From contig CAWKAJ010000002.1 of assembly GCA_963847595.1 (NCBI GenBank), positions 1,240,001 to 1,304,000 of the forward strand: a stretch of DNA of 64,000 nucleotides, written 5' to 3'. This document shows positions 1 to 8,419 of the stretch, one piece after another. The position numbers and the translations under genes are program-made. The stretch's first letter is position 1. Each line of letters begins with the position of its first letter. The notes below the pieces were generated by a model that made no database searches, had not been told where the DNA came from, and saw nothing but the letters and a program-made list of their open reading frames with translations. The DNA is from JACWAE01 sp963847595 (lineage in GTDB: Bacteria; Chloroflexota; Dehalococcoidia; SZUA-161).

Positions 1-936
1 GACTTCCTTGAGTTTGACAAACAAACCCTCCGGCATGAAAATTATCACCAATACCAGTATTAGCCCATAGATAGCGACATCCCAGTCACCAAATCTAAGC
101 AGCAGTTCATCGCTCAGAATCCGGGTGGCACCAGCTCCAAAGATAGCACCCCAGACACTGGCCAGCCCTCCTATCACTGCCATGACCACCAACTTCACTG
201 AGGCCAGAAAATCGAAGAGCTGAGGGTTGACCCCGCTCAGGTGGTCGACTAACAGACTGCCAGCCAGAGAGGCATATACAGCACTGAGTACCAATATCTT
301 TACCTTGAACCGGTTTACATTGATACCTATCGATTCAGCAGCAGCCTCGCTGCCATGGATAGCTCTAAGCGCTCGGCCTGTCCGCGACCTGACAATGTTC
401 TGTGAGATGAGCAGGACAGCGAGGCAGAAGAGCCAGACCAGGAAATACCTTCTGAAGGGAGTGTCAAAGATAAAACTACCGATGGATAGGTGAGGAACAC
501 TCCATATCCCATCGGGCCCACCAGTGAACCGCCTTAGTTGCCCGAATAGAATCCACATGATCAAGCCCAAGCCAAGGGTGGCCATGGCCAGATAGTTACC
601 CTTAAGCCTGAAGATAGGATAGCCGATAATATAGGCAAAGGCGCCGGTCATTACGGCTGCTATAAGCATGGCCAGCCAAGGATTAACGCCGTAAGTCTTG
701 CTCAGGATAGCAGATACATAAGCTCCCATCCCGAAGAAGGCAGCCTGCCCCAGGGATACCTGCCCGGTATAGCCCATGAGAAGGCATAAGCCTACAGTAA
801 CTATGGTGTAAATACCGATGAAAATCATGAGGGTGGTGTACTGCCCCAAGAACCAACCGAAGGGGATCAATATAAAAAACACGATGACAACTGCGATGGC
901 AAGGTATGACCAATTCCTCTTCAGCTTCGCTATCAT
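1..936 (-). CDS. livM: Branched-chain amino-acid ABC transporter permease LivM (3' end cut by window)
   Basis: Inner-membrane permease of a LIV-type ABC importer. The reading frame is open for 312 codons from the ATG at 936 to the window edge, so the C-terminus is missing. The translation begins MIAKLKRNWSYLAI and contains the LivM hallmark YTGQVSLGQAAFFGMGAY in its first third, plus many hydrophobic helices. The start codon overlaps the livH stop (TGATG), indicating translational coupling. The ATPase genes livG and livF are not in the window and may follow to the left. The substrate could be branched-chain amino acids, or amides or urea, as in other members of this family; the sequence does not decide. 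Confidence 0.93.
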   Translation of the reverse strand, partial: MIAKLKRNWSYLAIAVVIVFFILIPFGWFLGQYTTLMIFIGIYTIVTVGLCLLMGYTGQVSLGQAAFFGMGAYVSAILSKTYGVNPWLAMLIAAVMTGAFAYIIGYPIFRLKGNYLAMATLGLGLIMWILFGQLRRFTGGPDGIWSVPHLSIGSFIFDTPFRRYFLVWLFCLAVLLISQNIVRSRTGRALRAIHGSEAAAESIGINVNRFKVKILVLSAVYASLAGSLLVDHLSGVNPQLFDFLASVKLVVMAVIGGLASVWGAIFGAGATRILSDELLLRFGDWDVAIYGLILVLVIIFMPEGLFVKLKEV

Positions 937-1823
937 CAGCCCGCCCTCTCCTCCTCTGCCAGCTTGCCCGACCTAAAGAGCAGCACCAACAGCAGAACTA
1001 CCAAAGCAATAGCATCCTTATAATCCGAAGTGAAGGGCCCCCAGTTAGCTGCCACCGCGAAATTCTCAACGATACCCAACAGCAATCCGCCAAACACGGC
1101 TGCCACGGGGCTACCAAAGCCTCCGATGGCCGCCGCTACAAAACCCTTAAGCCCGAGCATAACCCCGGATTGGTAAGATAGGGGCGTCAAAGGTGCTAAC
1201 ACGACCCCACCGATACCTCCCAGAGCCGATGCCAGGATGAAGGCAATGAGGGCCATTGTCCTGGGGTTGATTCCCACGAGGCTGGAGGCTACGGGGTTTA
1301 TGGCACAGGCCTTCAGGGCCTTGCCCACCATGGTATAGTTGAGAAAAAGATGAAGTATAATCGTCACCACCACCATGGTTCCGATTATCCAGAGAGCCTG
1401 GGGATCGATATGCGCTCCAAGGAAAGATATAGACTGTTCACCGGAGAAGGAAGGGGTGATCACGAAGTCTTTGGTTAGCTCCTGTCCGGCGATGCCGCGA
1501 ATAAAGGTGGCCGCTCCGATGGTGATGATGATCAGGCTGACAACGGAAGCTTTCTTGGCCGGACGTATAGCAAGCAGATACATAGCCGCGCCGACCGCTG
1601 CTGCGATGAGTATGGAGAGGATTAGCGCAGGAACAAGAGGAAGCCCTGCCGAGTGGATGAGTGTGAATGAAAGCAAGCCTCCCAGCATCACGAACTCGCC
1701 CTGAGCGAAGTTAATAATCTTGGTGACAGCGTAAATTATAGTGAACCCGAGGCCAACCAAGGCATAGACGCTGCCCGAGGTAATGCCAGATATAAGATAC
1801 TGAACAAACTGCGCTGATGACAT
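936..1823 (-). CDS. livH: Branched-chain amino-acid ABC transporter permease LivH
   Basis: Second permease subunit of the LIV-type importer, 295 aa, the normal LivH length. It carries the N-terminal motif SGSVYALVGLGFTIIYAVTK and the family segment IINFAQGEFVMLGG near residues 37-50. About eight hydrophobic helices can be seen, and GLKGFVAAAIGGFGS, the EAA-like cytoplasmic loop, lies near residues 222-236. It lies downstream of livK, with a strong hairpin in the 88-bp gap, and overlaps livM by one base, so livK-livH-livM form one operon on the minus strand. It forms a heterodimeric channel with LivM. Confidence 0.95.
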   Translation of the reverse strand: MSSAQFVQYLISGITSGSVYALVGLGFTIIYAVTKIINFAQGEFVMLGGLLSFTLIHSAGLPLVPALILSILIAAAVGAAMYLLAIRPAKKASVVSLIIITIGAATFIRGIAGQELTKDFVITPSFSGEQSISFLGAHIDPQALWIIGTMVVVTIILHLFLNYTMVGKALKACAINPVASSLVGINPRTMALIAFILASALGGIGGVVLAPLTPLSYQSGVMLGLKGFVAAAIGGFGSPVAAVFGGLLLGIVENFAVAANWGPFTSDYKDAIALVVLLLVLLFRSGKLAEEERAG

Positions 1824-1853
1824 TCACTCAGTCCCCTGACTGCACCTGAAACA

Positions 1854-1879
1854 AAGGGGGAAGGCACACCTTCCCCCTT
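1854..1879 (-). terminator. Hairpin between livK and livH (attenuator-like)
   Basis: A perfect 11-bp inverted repeat (AAGGGGGAAGG / CCTTCCCCCTT) with a 4-nt loop. Read on the minus strand it is followed by a T-rich stretch (TTTGTTTC). It lies just after the livK stop. Such an element would terminate part of the transcripts, or protect the livK mRNA end, giving more binding protein than permease. That role is inferred. Confidence 0.65.
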
Positions 1880-1911
1880 CCTTCAATATGAAACCTATCA
1901 GCAGCCAGCTT

Positions 1912-3129
1912 CTAGTCTTGTAACCAAGTCCAGTTGCCGTTTTCAATCTGGACAAGTATCATAGCCTGCTTAGGATCACTCGGCAGCCCGTTGTGATTCT
2001 GAGGAGACATATTGAAAACGCCTCCAATGCCAGGCCAGTTCACGATATCGTTCTCAATATAGTCTCGAATCTTTGCTTTGTCAGGGCCTACCGCCTGCAA
2101 AGCATCGACTACCATATTTAAAGCATCGTAGGCATGTCCACCAAAGGTGTTAGCGCTGCCGACTCCGTACTCCGCTTCGAAATCAGTCTTATATTGCTCC
2201 AGCAGCGCCTTCTGAGGGTCGGTGTCCGGCAGTTGATCCACTATAGGCAACTTGCCAGCGCAGAAGATGACCCCGTTGGCAGCCGCACCCGCATCAGAAA
2301 TGAACGACTGAAAGGCGATGCCATGACTGCAAATCAGTGGGATAGTCATGCCCAGCGTTCGCATATTACGAGCTACAATAGCAGGCCCGGGGTTGGTGCC
2401 CCAGCATACTATTGCCTGGGCATCAGTACCTTTTATTATGGTAAGCTGAGCCTCCATATCTACATCTGAACTACCATATGTTAGGTCGCCGCCGGGAACG
2501 ATAGTAAGTCCATACGTATTAAGTATATCCGCCCTCTTAAGCAGCACCCTACCAGCAGCCCCGAATCCTGCGGTATCGGTGAGAAGAGCTATCTTTGTGA
2601 TATTTTGCTCCTGAAGATACGTATAGTCTCTCTCTATGGCAACATAATCAAGCTGAGGAGTGTTAAAGGTCCATGTGTTATTGCCCGCAGGCACCACTAT
2701 CACCGAGCCTGCAGCGCAGGAAACCAGCGTTACATTTGCCTGCGCAGTGATTGACTTAACAGCCATTGACTCGCCGGTGCTTGTGGGGCCGATTATGGCT
2801 ACCACGCCCTGCTGGATTAGCTTGTTTGCCAGAGTGACAGCCGTGGCTGTGTCGCTTTTAGTGTCGTACATGATAACGTCCAGGGGATGTCCGTTTATGC
2901 CGCCTGCGTCGTTGATCTGTTTCTCCAGCATCGTTACTGTTTCAGCTTCAGGCTGGCCCAGTGGCAGGTTGCCCCCGCTCTCAGCGAATAGCGCTCCTAC
3001 TTTGTAAGGTTCTGCCGCCGGGGTTGGGGTAGCCCCACCTCCTCCCCCACTGGAGCAGCTTATGCCACCGAGGGCAAGCAGCGCTACCGCCAGGATTAGA
3101 ACTACCGCATACCTCAAGCAGTTCCGCAT
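1912..3129 (-). CDS. livK: Branched-chain amino-acid ABC transporter substrate-binding lipoprotein LivK
   Basis: Periplasmic-binding-protein type I lipoprotein of 405 aa that captures the substrate for LivHM. It has an N-terminal signal peptide with lipobox GGISC near residues 22-26, followed by a Ser/Gly-rich linker. The mature part has the family pattern YKVGALFAESGGNLPLG, then INDAGGINGHPLDVIMYD, IGPTSTGESMAV, and Ala/Asp-rich helices typical of Leu/Ile/Val-binding proteins. An AGGAGG-like ribosome binding site precedes the ATG. It is the first gene of the operon. The ligand is unknown; the family also binds amides and other small polar compounds. Confidence 0.93.
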   Translation of the reverse strand: MRNCLRYAVVLILAVALLALGGISCSSGGGGGATPTPAAEPYKVGALFAESGGNLPLGQPEAETVTMLEKQINDAGGINGHPLDVIMYDTKSDTATAVTLANKLIQQGVVAIIGPTSTGESMAVKSITAQANVTLVSCAAGSVIVVPAGNNTWTFNTPQLDYVAIERDYTYLQEQNITKIALLTDTAGFGAAGRVLLKRADILNTYGLTIVPGGDLTYGSSDVDMEAQLTIIKGTDAQAIVCWGTNPGPAIVARNMRTLGMTIPLICSHGIAFQSFISDAGAAANGVIFCAGKLPIVDQLPDTDPQKALLEQYKTDFEAEYGVGSANTFGGHAYDALNMVVDALQAVGPDKAKIRDYIENDIVNWPGIGGVFNMSPQNHNGLPSDPKQAMILVQIENGNWTWLQD

Positions 3130-3348
3130 TCTGTGTTCCTCCTTTTCTTTTTTGTGCAGGCCATCATCTGAAAAGGTAGGTTGCCACTGCCATTCCCGTC
3201 AGCGCTTCCCCCTTGTGGCTGCCGAGGGCATATTATAACGTATGCGGAAAGCCGCTGCAACACAATCCGATAGAAGTTGCGGATGATGTACCTTGCACGT
3301 ATACTATTCCATGTCGATATATTTCCAATACAGGGATTTGGAGGCGAT

Positions 3349-4158
3349 ATGGACGCCGCAGCAACCCCCAGAAGCCGCTGGGGGCAGTTGCTACAAAGGA
3401 TAAAGGCTAGAGTCAGCTATCGAACCTTGATATTTGCCGCCACCATCTCCTTTTACAGCCTGTACTACCGGAATCTGACAGGCTACTATCTGCAAAATGT
3501 CTACCTGTCACATCCAATGTCTTTCTTGAACTCATTCCGAATGATGAGGCTGGTCTACAGAGTGAGAGGATACACGGCGGTGTTTGTGCCTAGGCTGGTC
3601 GCTTTGTACAAACTGAGCGAGGAAATCAACCAACGCTCTATGCCAGGCGATATCGTTGAGTGCGGTGTCTATAACGGAGGGTCAGCCGCCATAATGGCTT
3701 CGCTTTGCGAAAAATCGCCCGTGAGCAGAAGTGTATGGCTTTTTGACTCCTTCGAGGGGCTACCCAAACCTACCGATAAGGATGGCAATGAAGCCCCGGC
3801 ATATGAAGGCTGGTGTCACGGCGATCTATCGAAGGTCAAGGAAGTCCTGCGGAAGCTGCGCATTCCCGAGTCCCGGGTCCACATCGTCAAAGGGTGGTTC
3901 CAAGACACATTTCCGAAGGTGGAAATCCCGAAAATAGCTATTTTACATATCGACGCAGACTGGTACGAGAGTGTCAAGTTGTGTCTGGAAAAATTCTACG
4001 ACAGTGTCCAACCCGGCGGCTATATTGTCCTCGATGATTACGGCGACTGGGAGGGATGCAGGGTAGCAGCAGACGAGTTTTTGAAAAAACGTGCAATTGA
4101 CGTAAAACTAATTCAGGTCGACTACACTGGTTTTTATTTCCAGAAGCCACTGAGTTAG
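3349..4158 (+). CDS. TylF/MycF-like O-methyltransferase
   Basis: SAM-dependent methyltransferase of the macrocin O-methyltransferase (TylF) family, 269 aa. The SAM-binding segment GDIVECGVYNGGSAAIMAS is followed by RSVWLFDSFEGLPKPT, the metal/substrate motif LHIDADWYESVK and GGYIVLDDYG, all typical of the family. I chose the ATG at 3349 because GGAGG lies 4 nt upstream; the frame is open to earlier TTG and ATG codons at 3277-3286, which lack a clear ribosome site. Family members methylate sugars in antibiotics or surface polysaccharides. It stands alone between a transporter operon and a terminator, so the substrate cannot be inferred. Confidence 0.88.
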   Translation: MDAAATPRSRWGQLLQRIKARVSYRTLIFAATISFYSLYYRNLTGYYLQNVYLSHPMSFLNSFRMMRLVYRVRGYTAVFVPRLVALYKLSEEINQRSMPGDIVECGVYNGGSAAIMASLCEKSPVSRSVWLFDSFEGLPKPTDKDGNEAPAYEGWCHGDLSKVKEVLRKLRIPESRVHIVKGWFQDTFPKVEIPKIAILHIDADWYESVKLCLEKFYDSVQPGGYIVLDDYGDWEGCRVAADEFLKKRAIDVKLIQVDYTGFYFQKPLS

Positions 4159-4196
4159 CGAGAGCGACTGACCGATTGGTTTACTGACACCGAGCC

Positions 4197-4240
4197 AAAA
4201 AGGCTGAATATCCCACCTTTCAAGGATACTCAGCCTTTTT
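4197..4240 (+). terminator. Rho-independent terminator after the methyltransferase gene
   Basis: Inverted repeat AAAAAGGCTGAATATCC / GGATACTCAGCCTTTTT, about 16-17 bp with one mismatch and a 10-nt loop, ending in a T run. The A run at the left end gives a T run on the other strand, so it may also terminate the minus-strand zinc-finger gene at 4280-4420 that ends just beside it. Confidence 0.85.
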
Positions 4241-4279
4241 AATATCTGTGATACCTGAAGGACGACTAGAATTCCAGCT

Positions 4280-4420
4280 TTAGCCCTTGCCGATTTTGAA
4301 CATCTTGGTGCCGCAGACAGGGCACACTCCCTGGGTTGCCGGCTTGCCATTCTTCATGGTAATGGACTTGGCATTCTTCATTTCTCTCTTGGCACGGCAC
4401 TTCATACAATATGCTTGCAT
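4280..4420 (-). CDS. Small Zn-ribbon protein (DUF5679-like), 46 aa
   Basis: A 46-aa protein with two CxxC pairs: CMKC near residues 5-8 and CPVC near residues 34-37, the layout of a single zinc ribbon. The segment REMKNAKSITMKNGKPAT resembles the DUF5679 family, small proteins found in many Chloroflexota and Actinomycetota. The start is the ATG at 4420, which has AGGAGAGAG directly upstream; the longer open frame has no support. Function is unknown; possibilities are nucleic-acid or ribosome binding. It is a single gene that ends next to the shared terminator. Confidence 0.8.
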   Translation of the reverse strand: MQAYCMKCRAKREMKNAKSITMKNGKPATQGVCPVCGTKMFKIGKG

Positions 4421-4779
4421 CCTCTCTCTCCTTTCCTTTTCGTTCTTGCGAAGCAGGCTAGCACAAAATCCCTCTCGTGTCAAGATAGGACAAGTACATT
4501 TTTGAAAAATGTTTGAACTTGCGCAGCTTCAGAGGGACATCAGATTGAAGAACAGTCACGCCAGAGGTTGATGGAACGTCGGCATATCGGCATGCAAAGA
4601 GTGTGGTTTCAAGAAGGGGGTCCGCGTTCCTTCAGGTACTGTTTCACCTTGAGGTTGACATCGCTGTAGAAAATGGTCTATCCTCACATCACCTTTATCG
4701 TACTATGGAGGATTACCCCTTACAGCCCAGTAAAAGTTGAGCATTCATTGAGGTCATCCTCAGGGGAGGTAAGCGCAGC
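4421..4779. other. Intergenic region, no gene seen
   Basis: 359 bp between two divergent genes. I see no coding frame with support, no RNA gene and no strong promoter. A GGGGAGG ribosome site about 11 nt before 4780 belongs to the acyl-CoA dehydrogenase. Confidence 0.5.
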
Positions 4780-6015
4780 ATGATTGAAGCAATGCTAGAG
4801 CAGAGGCAAAAGAAGCTACGGAACGAGGTAAGGGAGTTTGTCAAAGCTATACCCCGGCAGTTGATCCTGGATATGGACGCTGACAAAGTGAAGTATCCCA
4901 GGCAATTCCTTGAGGAGGCTGCCAGGAGAAAGCTATTGGGCCTGCGCTTCCCTAAGGAGTACGGCGGCAGGGGGATGAAGTGGGAAGACGAGGTTATCGC
5001 CCTTGAGGAAGCTGGCGCATTGCCTTTGTCATTCGGCTGCCTCTACTCTCTGGTAAGTATCTGCGGGGAAGCGTTCAATTTATTCGGGAGCGAGGAGCAG
5101 AAGCGGAGATACCTCCGTCCCACCATCAAAGGGAGGCTGTGTTGTGCGGAGGCACTTACTGAGCCCCGCGGCGGCTCTGACTTCTTCGGCGCCACCACTG
5201 TTGCCCGGAAAAAAGGAACGAACTATTTCCTCACCGGGCAAAAGCGCTTTGTCGTAGGCGCTGAGGGGGCAGATTACTTCCTGGTATATGCCAAGACCGA
5301 CACCAACGCGCCCAGCCGCGAGTCGCTCAGCCTGTTTGTGGTGGAGAAAAAGATGGGGGTGGAGGTAAAACACCTCTACGGCCTGATGGGGACCAGGGGA
5401 GGAGGGGCGGGCAGGATTCTATTCCGCAACGTGAAAGTGCCCGCAGAGAACATTATCGGTAGGGAAGGGCAGGGCGGAGAGATATTCTATCGAATGATGA
5501 TTCCGGAGAGGATGACCACCGCTGCAGGCATCCTGGGCATGGCGCGCAGCGCCCTCGAGATTGCTGCCCGCTACAGCGACAAGAGAAAAGCCTTCGGCAG
5601 CAAAATCAGGGACTTCCAGGCTGTCAGCTTTAAGGTGGCTGACAGCATCACCAAGCTGGACGCCGCAAGCTCTCTGGTACACACCGCGGCAATTACCGTT
5701 GACCAGGGCCTTGACAGCAGACTGGCCCGGCGCCTGGTATCCGAGGCTAAGAAGTTCTCCACACAGATTACCTGGGAGATAGTCAATGACGCTATGCAAA
5801 TCATGGGCGGCATAGGGTACACCAACGTATATCCCATCGAACGCATGCTACGCGACGCCAGGCTGGCGATGATCTGGACAGGCACCAACGAGGTGATGAA
5901 CCTGATAATTCAGCATGAATACTATCGCCAGGTGTTAACCCCCAGCACTGAGAGCCGAGATGTGGAGGTAGATGCACTCAGCGCCAATGAGGTTGAGGAG
6001 AAAGTCTACGAGTAG
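4780..6015 (+). CDS. Acyl-CoA dehydrogenase
   Basis: FAD-dependent acyl-CoA dehydrogenase, 411 aa, normal for the family. It catalyses alpha,beta-desaturation of an acyl-CoA and passes electrons to an electron-transfer flavoprotein. Visible are the N-terminal helical domain (RFPKEYGGRGM), the FAD-binding segment AEALTEPRGGSDFFGATT, the middle beta domain (LMGTRGGGAGRILFRNVKVP), the arginine-containing segment YSDKRKAFGSKIRDFQAVSF, and the C-terminal MGGIGYTNVYPIERMLRDAR ... TGTNEV. Glu371 of TGTNEV sits where many family members place the catalytic base. No ETF or thiolase gene is nearby. Its 3' end borders the accessory island that begins about 13 bp downstream. Confidence 0.93.
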   Translation: MIEAMLEQRQKKLRNEVREFVKAIPRQLILDMDADKVKYPRQFLEEAARRKLLGLRFPKEYGGRGMKWEDEVIALEEAGALPLSFGCLYSLVSICGEAFNLFGSEEQKRRYLRPTIKGRLCCAEALTEPRGGSDFFGATTVARKKGTNYFLTGQKRFVVGAEGADYFLVYAKTDTNAPSRESLSLFVVEKKMGVEVKHLYGLMGTRGGGAGRILFRNVKVPAENIIGREGQGGEIFYRMMIPERMTTAAGILGMARSALEIAARYSDKRKAFGSKIRDFQAVSFKVADSITKLDAASSLVHTAAITVDQGLDSRLARRLVSEAKKFSTQITWEIVNDAMQIMGGIGYTNVYPIERMLRDARLAMIWTGTNEVMNLIIQHEYYRQVLTPSTESRDVEVDALSANEVEEKVYE

Positions 6016-6027
6016 TATGTGCTGAAC

Positions 6028-6115
6028 TACCACTGGACGAACATGGGGATGTCTGATTTGCTTGTACTATGACAATTCTACCGGTAAGCAGTCATTAAGT
6101 ATTCTGCCGCAAAAG
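6028..6115 (+). repeat. Island end repeat, copy A (dnaN-end core plus about 65 bp)
   Basis: Starts with CCACTGGACGAACATGGGG; its reverse complement reads Pro-Met-Phe-Val-Gln-Trp-stop, the same as the end of dnaN (17957-19084), with only synonymous differences. The core continues into GATGTCTGATTTGCTTGTAC and on to ATTCTGCCGCAAAA, a stretch shared with copies at 8309, 13156 and 14321. It lies just after the acyl-CoA dehydrogenase stop and probably marks the outer left end of the island. Confidence 0.75.
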
Positions 6116-6162
6116 ACAATTACCTATTCGACAATGGCGACCTGTAAACTAGACGAGAATTT

Positions 6163-6675
6163 TCAACTAGAAGCATTTCCAGTTCCAGAGAAAGTCCCTG
6201 ACCTGTTTAGACCGGACCAAGTTCCTTGAAGACTCAGAGAATTTCCCGATTGAGATAACTTTCCTTGCCAGGTTATTGCGCCTGCCCCGGCAGTTCCTGT
6301 AGCGGTGAAATTACCATTTGTGCCGACTTGCCCAGCTAAAGGGCCTGAATAGCTTCCATCAAAGGAGCCCTGGACGCCACCATTCGCGTTGATTGTAGCC
6401 GAGAACGTACCGTTTACGGCGCCAGTCGGTGCCTGTCCCGACCAGCTACCGGCCAACGTCCCCTGTAAAGGCTTGGGTGTCGGGGTCGACGTAGGGGCTG
6501 GCGTCGGGGTTGCCGTCGGGGTTACCGTTGTCGTAGCGCCTGTGGTTGTAGCGGTAGGCGCAGGTGTAGACGTAGGTGTAGGTGTAGATGAACAGGCCGC
6601 AACGACCATAATTAAGGCGGCTATTAACCCTATAGTTAGACAATAGACGATGAATCGTAACTGTTTTCTTTTCAT
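6163..6675 (-). CDS. Secreted lipoprotein with Thr/Pro linker
   Basis: 170-aa predicted lipoprotein. A basic N-terminus and hydrophobic stretch (IVYCLTIGLIAALIMVVAAC) end in lipobox VAAC, lipidated Cys near residue 28. A Pro/Thr-rich linker follows to about residue 70. The rest is Gly/Ser/Thr-rich with a repeating pattern (GTLAGSWSGQ, GTFSATINANGGVQGSFDGS, GSLSLQGTWSG type), suggesting a small beta-sandwich or barrel exposed on the surface. No catalytic motif is seen. It shares linker style with the neighbouring lipoproteins but not their signal peptide. Function unknown. Confidence 0.75.
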   Translation of the reverse strand: MKRKQLRFIVYCLTIGLIAALIMVVAACSSTPTPTSTPAPTATTTGATTTVTPTATPTPAPTSTPTPKPLQGTLAGSWSGQAPTGAVNGTFSATINANGGVQGSFDGSYSGPLAGQVGTNGNFTATGTAGAGAITWQGKLSQSGNSLSLQGTWSGLNRSGTFSGTGNASS

Positions 6676-7046
6676 AGTAATTGTTCCCCTTCTTTTTTAG
6701 ATTAATATTTGTTCCCGGAACTCTGTTATGCTTCTACATAAGACAAGTATTATCTAGATTAATTCATGATAAGACTAATTATATCATAAAGTAGGTCATC
6801 CACACATCAAATAATAACAATGGGTGTCGTATATAATAGATAAATGTCAATGTAATCATGGGGATTACTGTTAACTCATAAGTATAGCTGCGACCTTATT
6901 ACTGGATGCACGGAGCATTCTATGGATATTATCATCTTATCTAAGCCGCAGACTTATAGTCCGTAAATTCACCCAAACGCAACGGCGTCTAAAATTCGAT
7001 GCCACAGGTTGGTGCCAACAGAGATTATCGTAGGCCGTGCTTTCCC
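6676..7046. other. AT-rich intergenic region, no gene seen
   Basis: 371 bp upstream of the 6163-6675 gene and downstream of the 7047-8111 gene. It is clearly more AT-rich than its surroundings. No frame, hairpin with T tract, or copy of the island repeat was found. A promoter for the 6675 lipoprotein probably lies here, but I cannot place it with confidence. Confidence 0.45.
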
Positions 7047-8111
7047 TCAATAGTGCAGGATGAAGCCATAATCCCCTACGGCAAAGACATCTGAGGAGGA
7101 GCTGCCACACACACCGCGAAGGCTAACGTTCGTGCCGCTGGTCATGGCGCTCCAGCCACTGCCATTGTAGTGCAGGATGAAGCCATTATCCCCCACGGCA
7201 AACACATCCGATGAGGAGCTGCCCCAGACACCATGAAGGCTAACGTTCGTGCCGCTGGTCATGGCGCTCCAGCCACTGCCATTGTAGTGCAGGATGAAGC
7301 TATTATCCCCCACGGCAAACACATCTGAGGAGGAGTTGCCCCAGACACCATAAAGGCTAACGCTCGTGCCGCTGGTCATGGCGCTCCAGACACTGCCATT
7401 GTAGTGCAGGATGAAGCCATTATCCCCCACGGCAAACACATCCGATGAGGAGCTGCCCCAGACACCATAAAGGCTAACGCTCGTGCCGCTGGTCATGGCG
7501 CTCCAGCCACTGCCATTGTAGTGCAGGATGAAGCCATTATCCCCCACGGCAAAGACATCCGAGGAGGAACTGCCCCAGACACCGCGAAGGCTAATGTTCG
7601 TGCCGCTGGTCATGGCGCTCCAGCCACTGCCGTCATAGTGCAGGATGAAGCCATAATCCCCCACGGCAAAGGCATCTGAAGAGGAGCTGCCCCAGACACC
7701 ACGAAGGCTAACGTTCGTGCCGCTGGTCATGGCGCTCCAGCCACTGCCATTGTAGTGCAGGATGAAGCCATAATCCCCCACGGCAAAGGCATCTGAAGAG
7801 GAGCTGCCCCAGACACCACGAAGGCTAACGTTCGTGCCGCTGGTCATGGCGCTCCAGGCGGATACTGGTGAGGCCGTAGGCTTGGTAGTCGGCGTAGGTG
7901 TAGGAGTAAGCGTTGGCGTTGGCGTTGGCGTAGGTGTTGGTGTTGGCGTCAGCGTAGGTGTTGGCGTCGGCGCAGGTGTGAGTGCAGGCGTTGGCGTTAG
8001 TGTAGGATGCGGTGTCAATGTTACGTTAACTGTTTTTGTGCACGAGCTTCCTGATATCAGTAAAGCCAGCAATAGTGCTACGACAAGTGCGCTCCACAGT
8101 ACTATTCTCAT
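7047..8111 (-). CDS. Lipoprotein with seven 39-residue repeats (propeller-like)
   Basis: 354-aa lipoprotein. The signal peptide (LWSALVVALLLALLIS) ends in lipobox SGSSC with Cys24, followed by a long Pro/Thr-rich linker to about residue 80. From Trp86 to the end there are six complete and one partial copy of a 39-residue unit of the type WSAMTSGTNVSLRGVWGSSS-SDVFAVGDNGFILHYNGSG. Units of this kind, with VWGSS.DVFAVG.NG.ILHY, are known in proteins predicted to fold as beta-propellers, and seven units fit a seven-bladed ring. The chain stops inside the seventh unit right after ILHY. Role unknown; surface binding is plausible. The signal peptide and upstream DNA are shared with the 12333-12959 gene. 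Confidence 0.8.
   Translation of the reverse strand: MRIVLWSALVVALLLALLISGSSCTKTVNVTLTPHPTLTPTPALTPAPTPTPTLTPTPTPTPTPTPTLTPTPTPTTKPTASPVSAWSAMTSGTNVSLRGVWGSSSSDAFAVGDYGFILHYNGSGWSAMTSGTNVSLRGVWGSSSSDAFAVGDYGFILHYDGSGWSAMTSGTNISLRGVWGSSSSDVFAVGDNGFILHYNGSGWSAMTSGTSVSLYGVWGSSSSDVFAVGDNGFILHYNGSVWSAMTSGTSVSLYGVWGNSSSDVFAVGDNSFILHYNGSGWSAMTSGTNVSLHGVWGSSSSDVFAVGDNGFILHYNGSGWSAMTSGTNVSLRGVCGSSSSDVFAVGDYGFILHY
7050..7856 (-). repeat. 117-bp tandem repeat inside the propeller-like gene
   Basis: About 6.9 copies of a 117-bp unit that encodes the 39-residue protein repeat. Copies are very similar at DNA level, differing by a few bases each, which points to recent expansion or gene conversion. Each copy contains GCCGCTGGTCATGGCGCTCC. 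Confidence 0.9.
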
Positions 8112-8380
8112 CTTGTTCTCCCAGTATTTAGATGAGCCAAAGCTGGCGGTTTTCTACCACAACAGATATTGAACCGTTGCCGCCAGAAGGTCTGCCCCTC
8201 AGCGGAAGCAGAGAAACTGCCACAGTATATCCAGAGAAGGTCGTGACAGAATACTTATAGCACCGTCTGTTAGTTTCGTCAATATCGCTTTTCTGTCATT
8301 TGGTTATCGGAATGTCTGATTTGCTTGTACAATGACCACACTTCCGGCAAGGAATCACTAAGGATTCTACCAGAAAAGCA
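8040..8380 (-). repeat. Duplicated export/upstream cassette, copy 1
   Basis: The DNA from the signal-peptide codons of the 7047-8111 gene through about 270 bp upstream matches the region 12888-13229. Shared blocks include CTTGTTCTCCCAGTATTTAG, CTACCACAACAGATATTGAA, GGTCTGCCCCTCAGC and TCATTTGGTTATCGG. It includes the ribosome site, the presumed promoter and island repeat copy B. Confidence 0.8.
8297..8377 (+). repeat. Island end repeat, copy B (variant core)
   Basis: Shares ATGTCTGATTTGCTTGTAC and the following TTCCGGCAAGGAATCACTAAG-type segment with copies A, C and D. The core differs: TCATTTGGTTATCGG, whose complement would encode Ile-Pro-Ile-Thr-Lys-stop instead of Ile-Pro-Met-Phe-Val-Gln-Trp-stop. 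Copy C has the same variant core. Confidence 0.65.
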
Positions 8381-8419
8381 AGTAACCCCTTCGGCAATAG
8401 ATTGAAGAAACCCCGGGTC

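Noticed and set aside
7834..8172. Val/Gly-rich 112-residue frame on the plus strand
   Set aside because: Antisense shadow of the Pro/Thr-rich linker and signal-peptide codons of the minus-strand lipoprotein.
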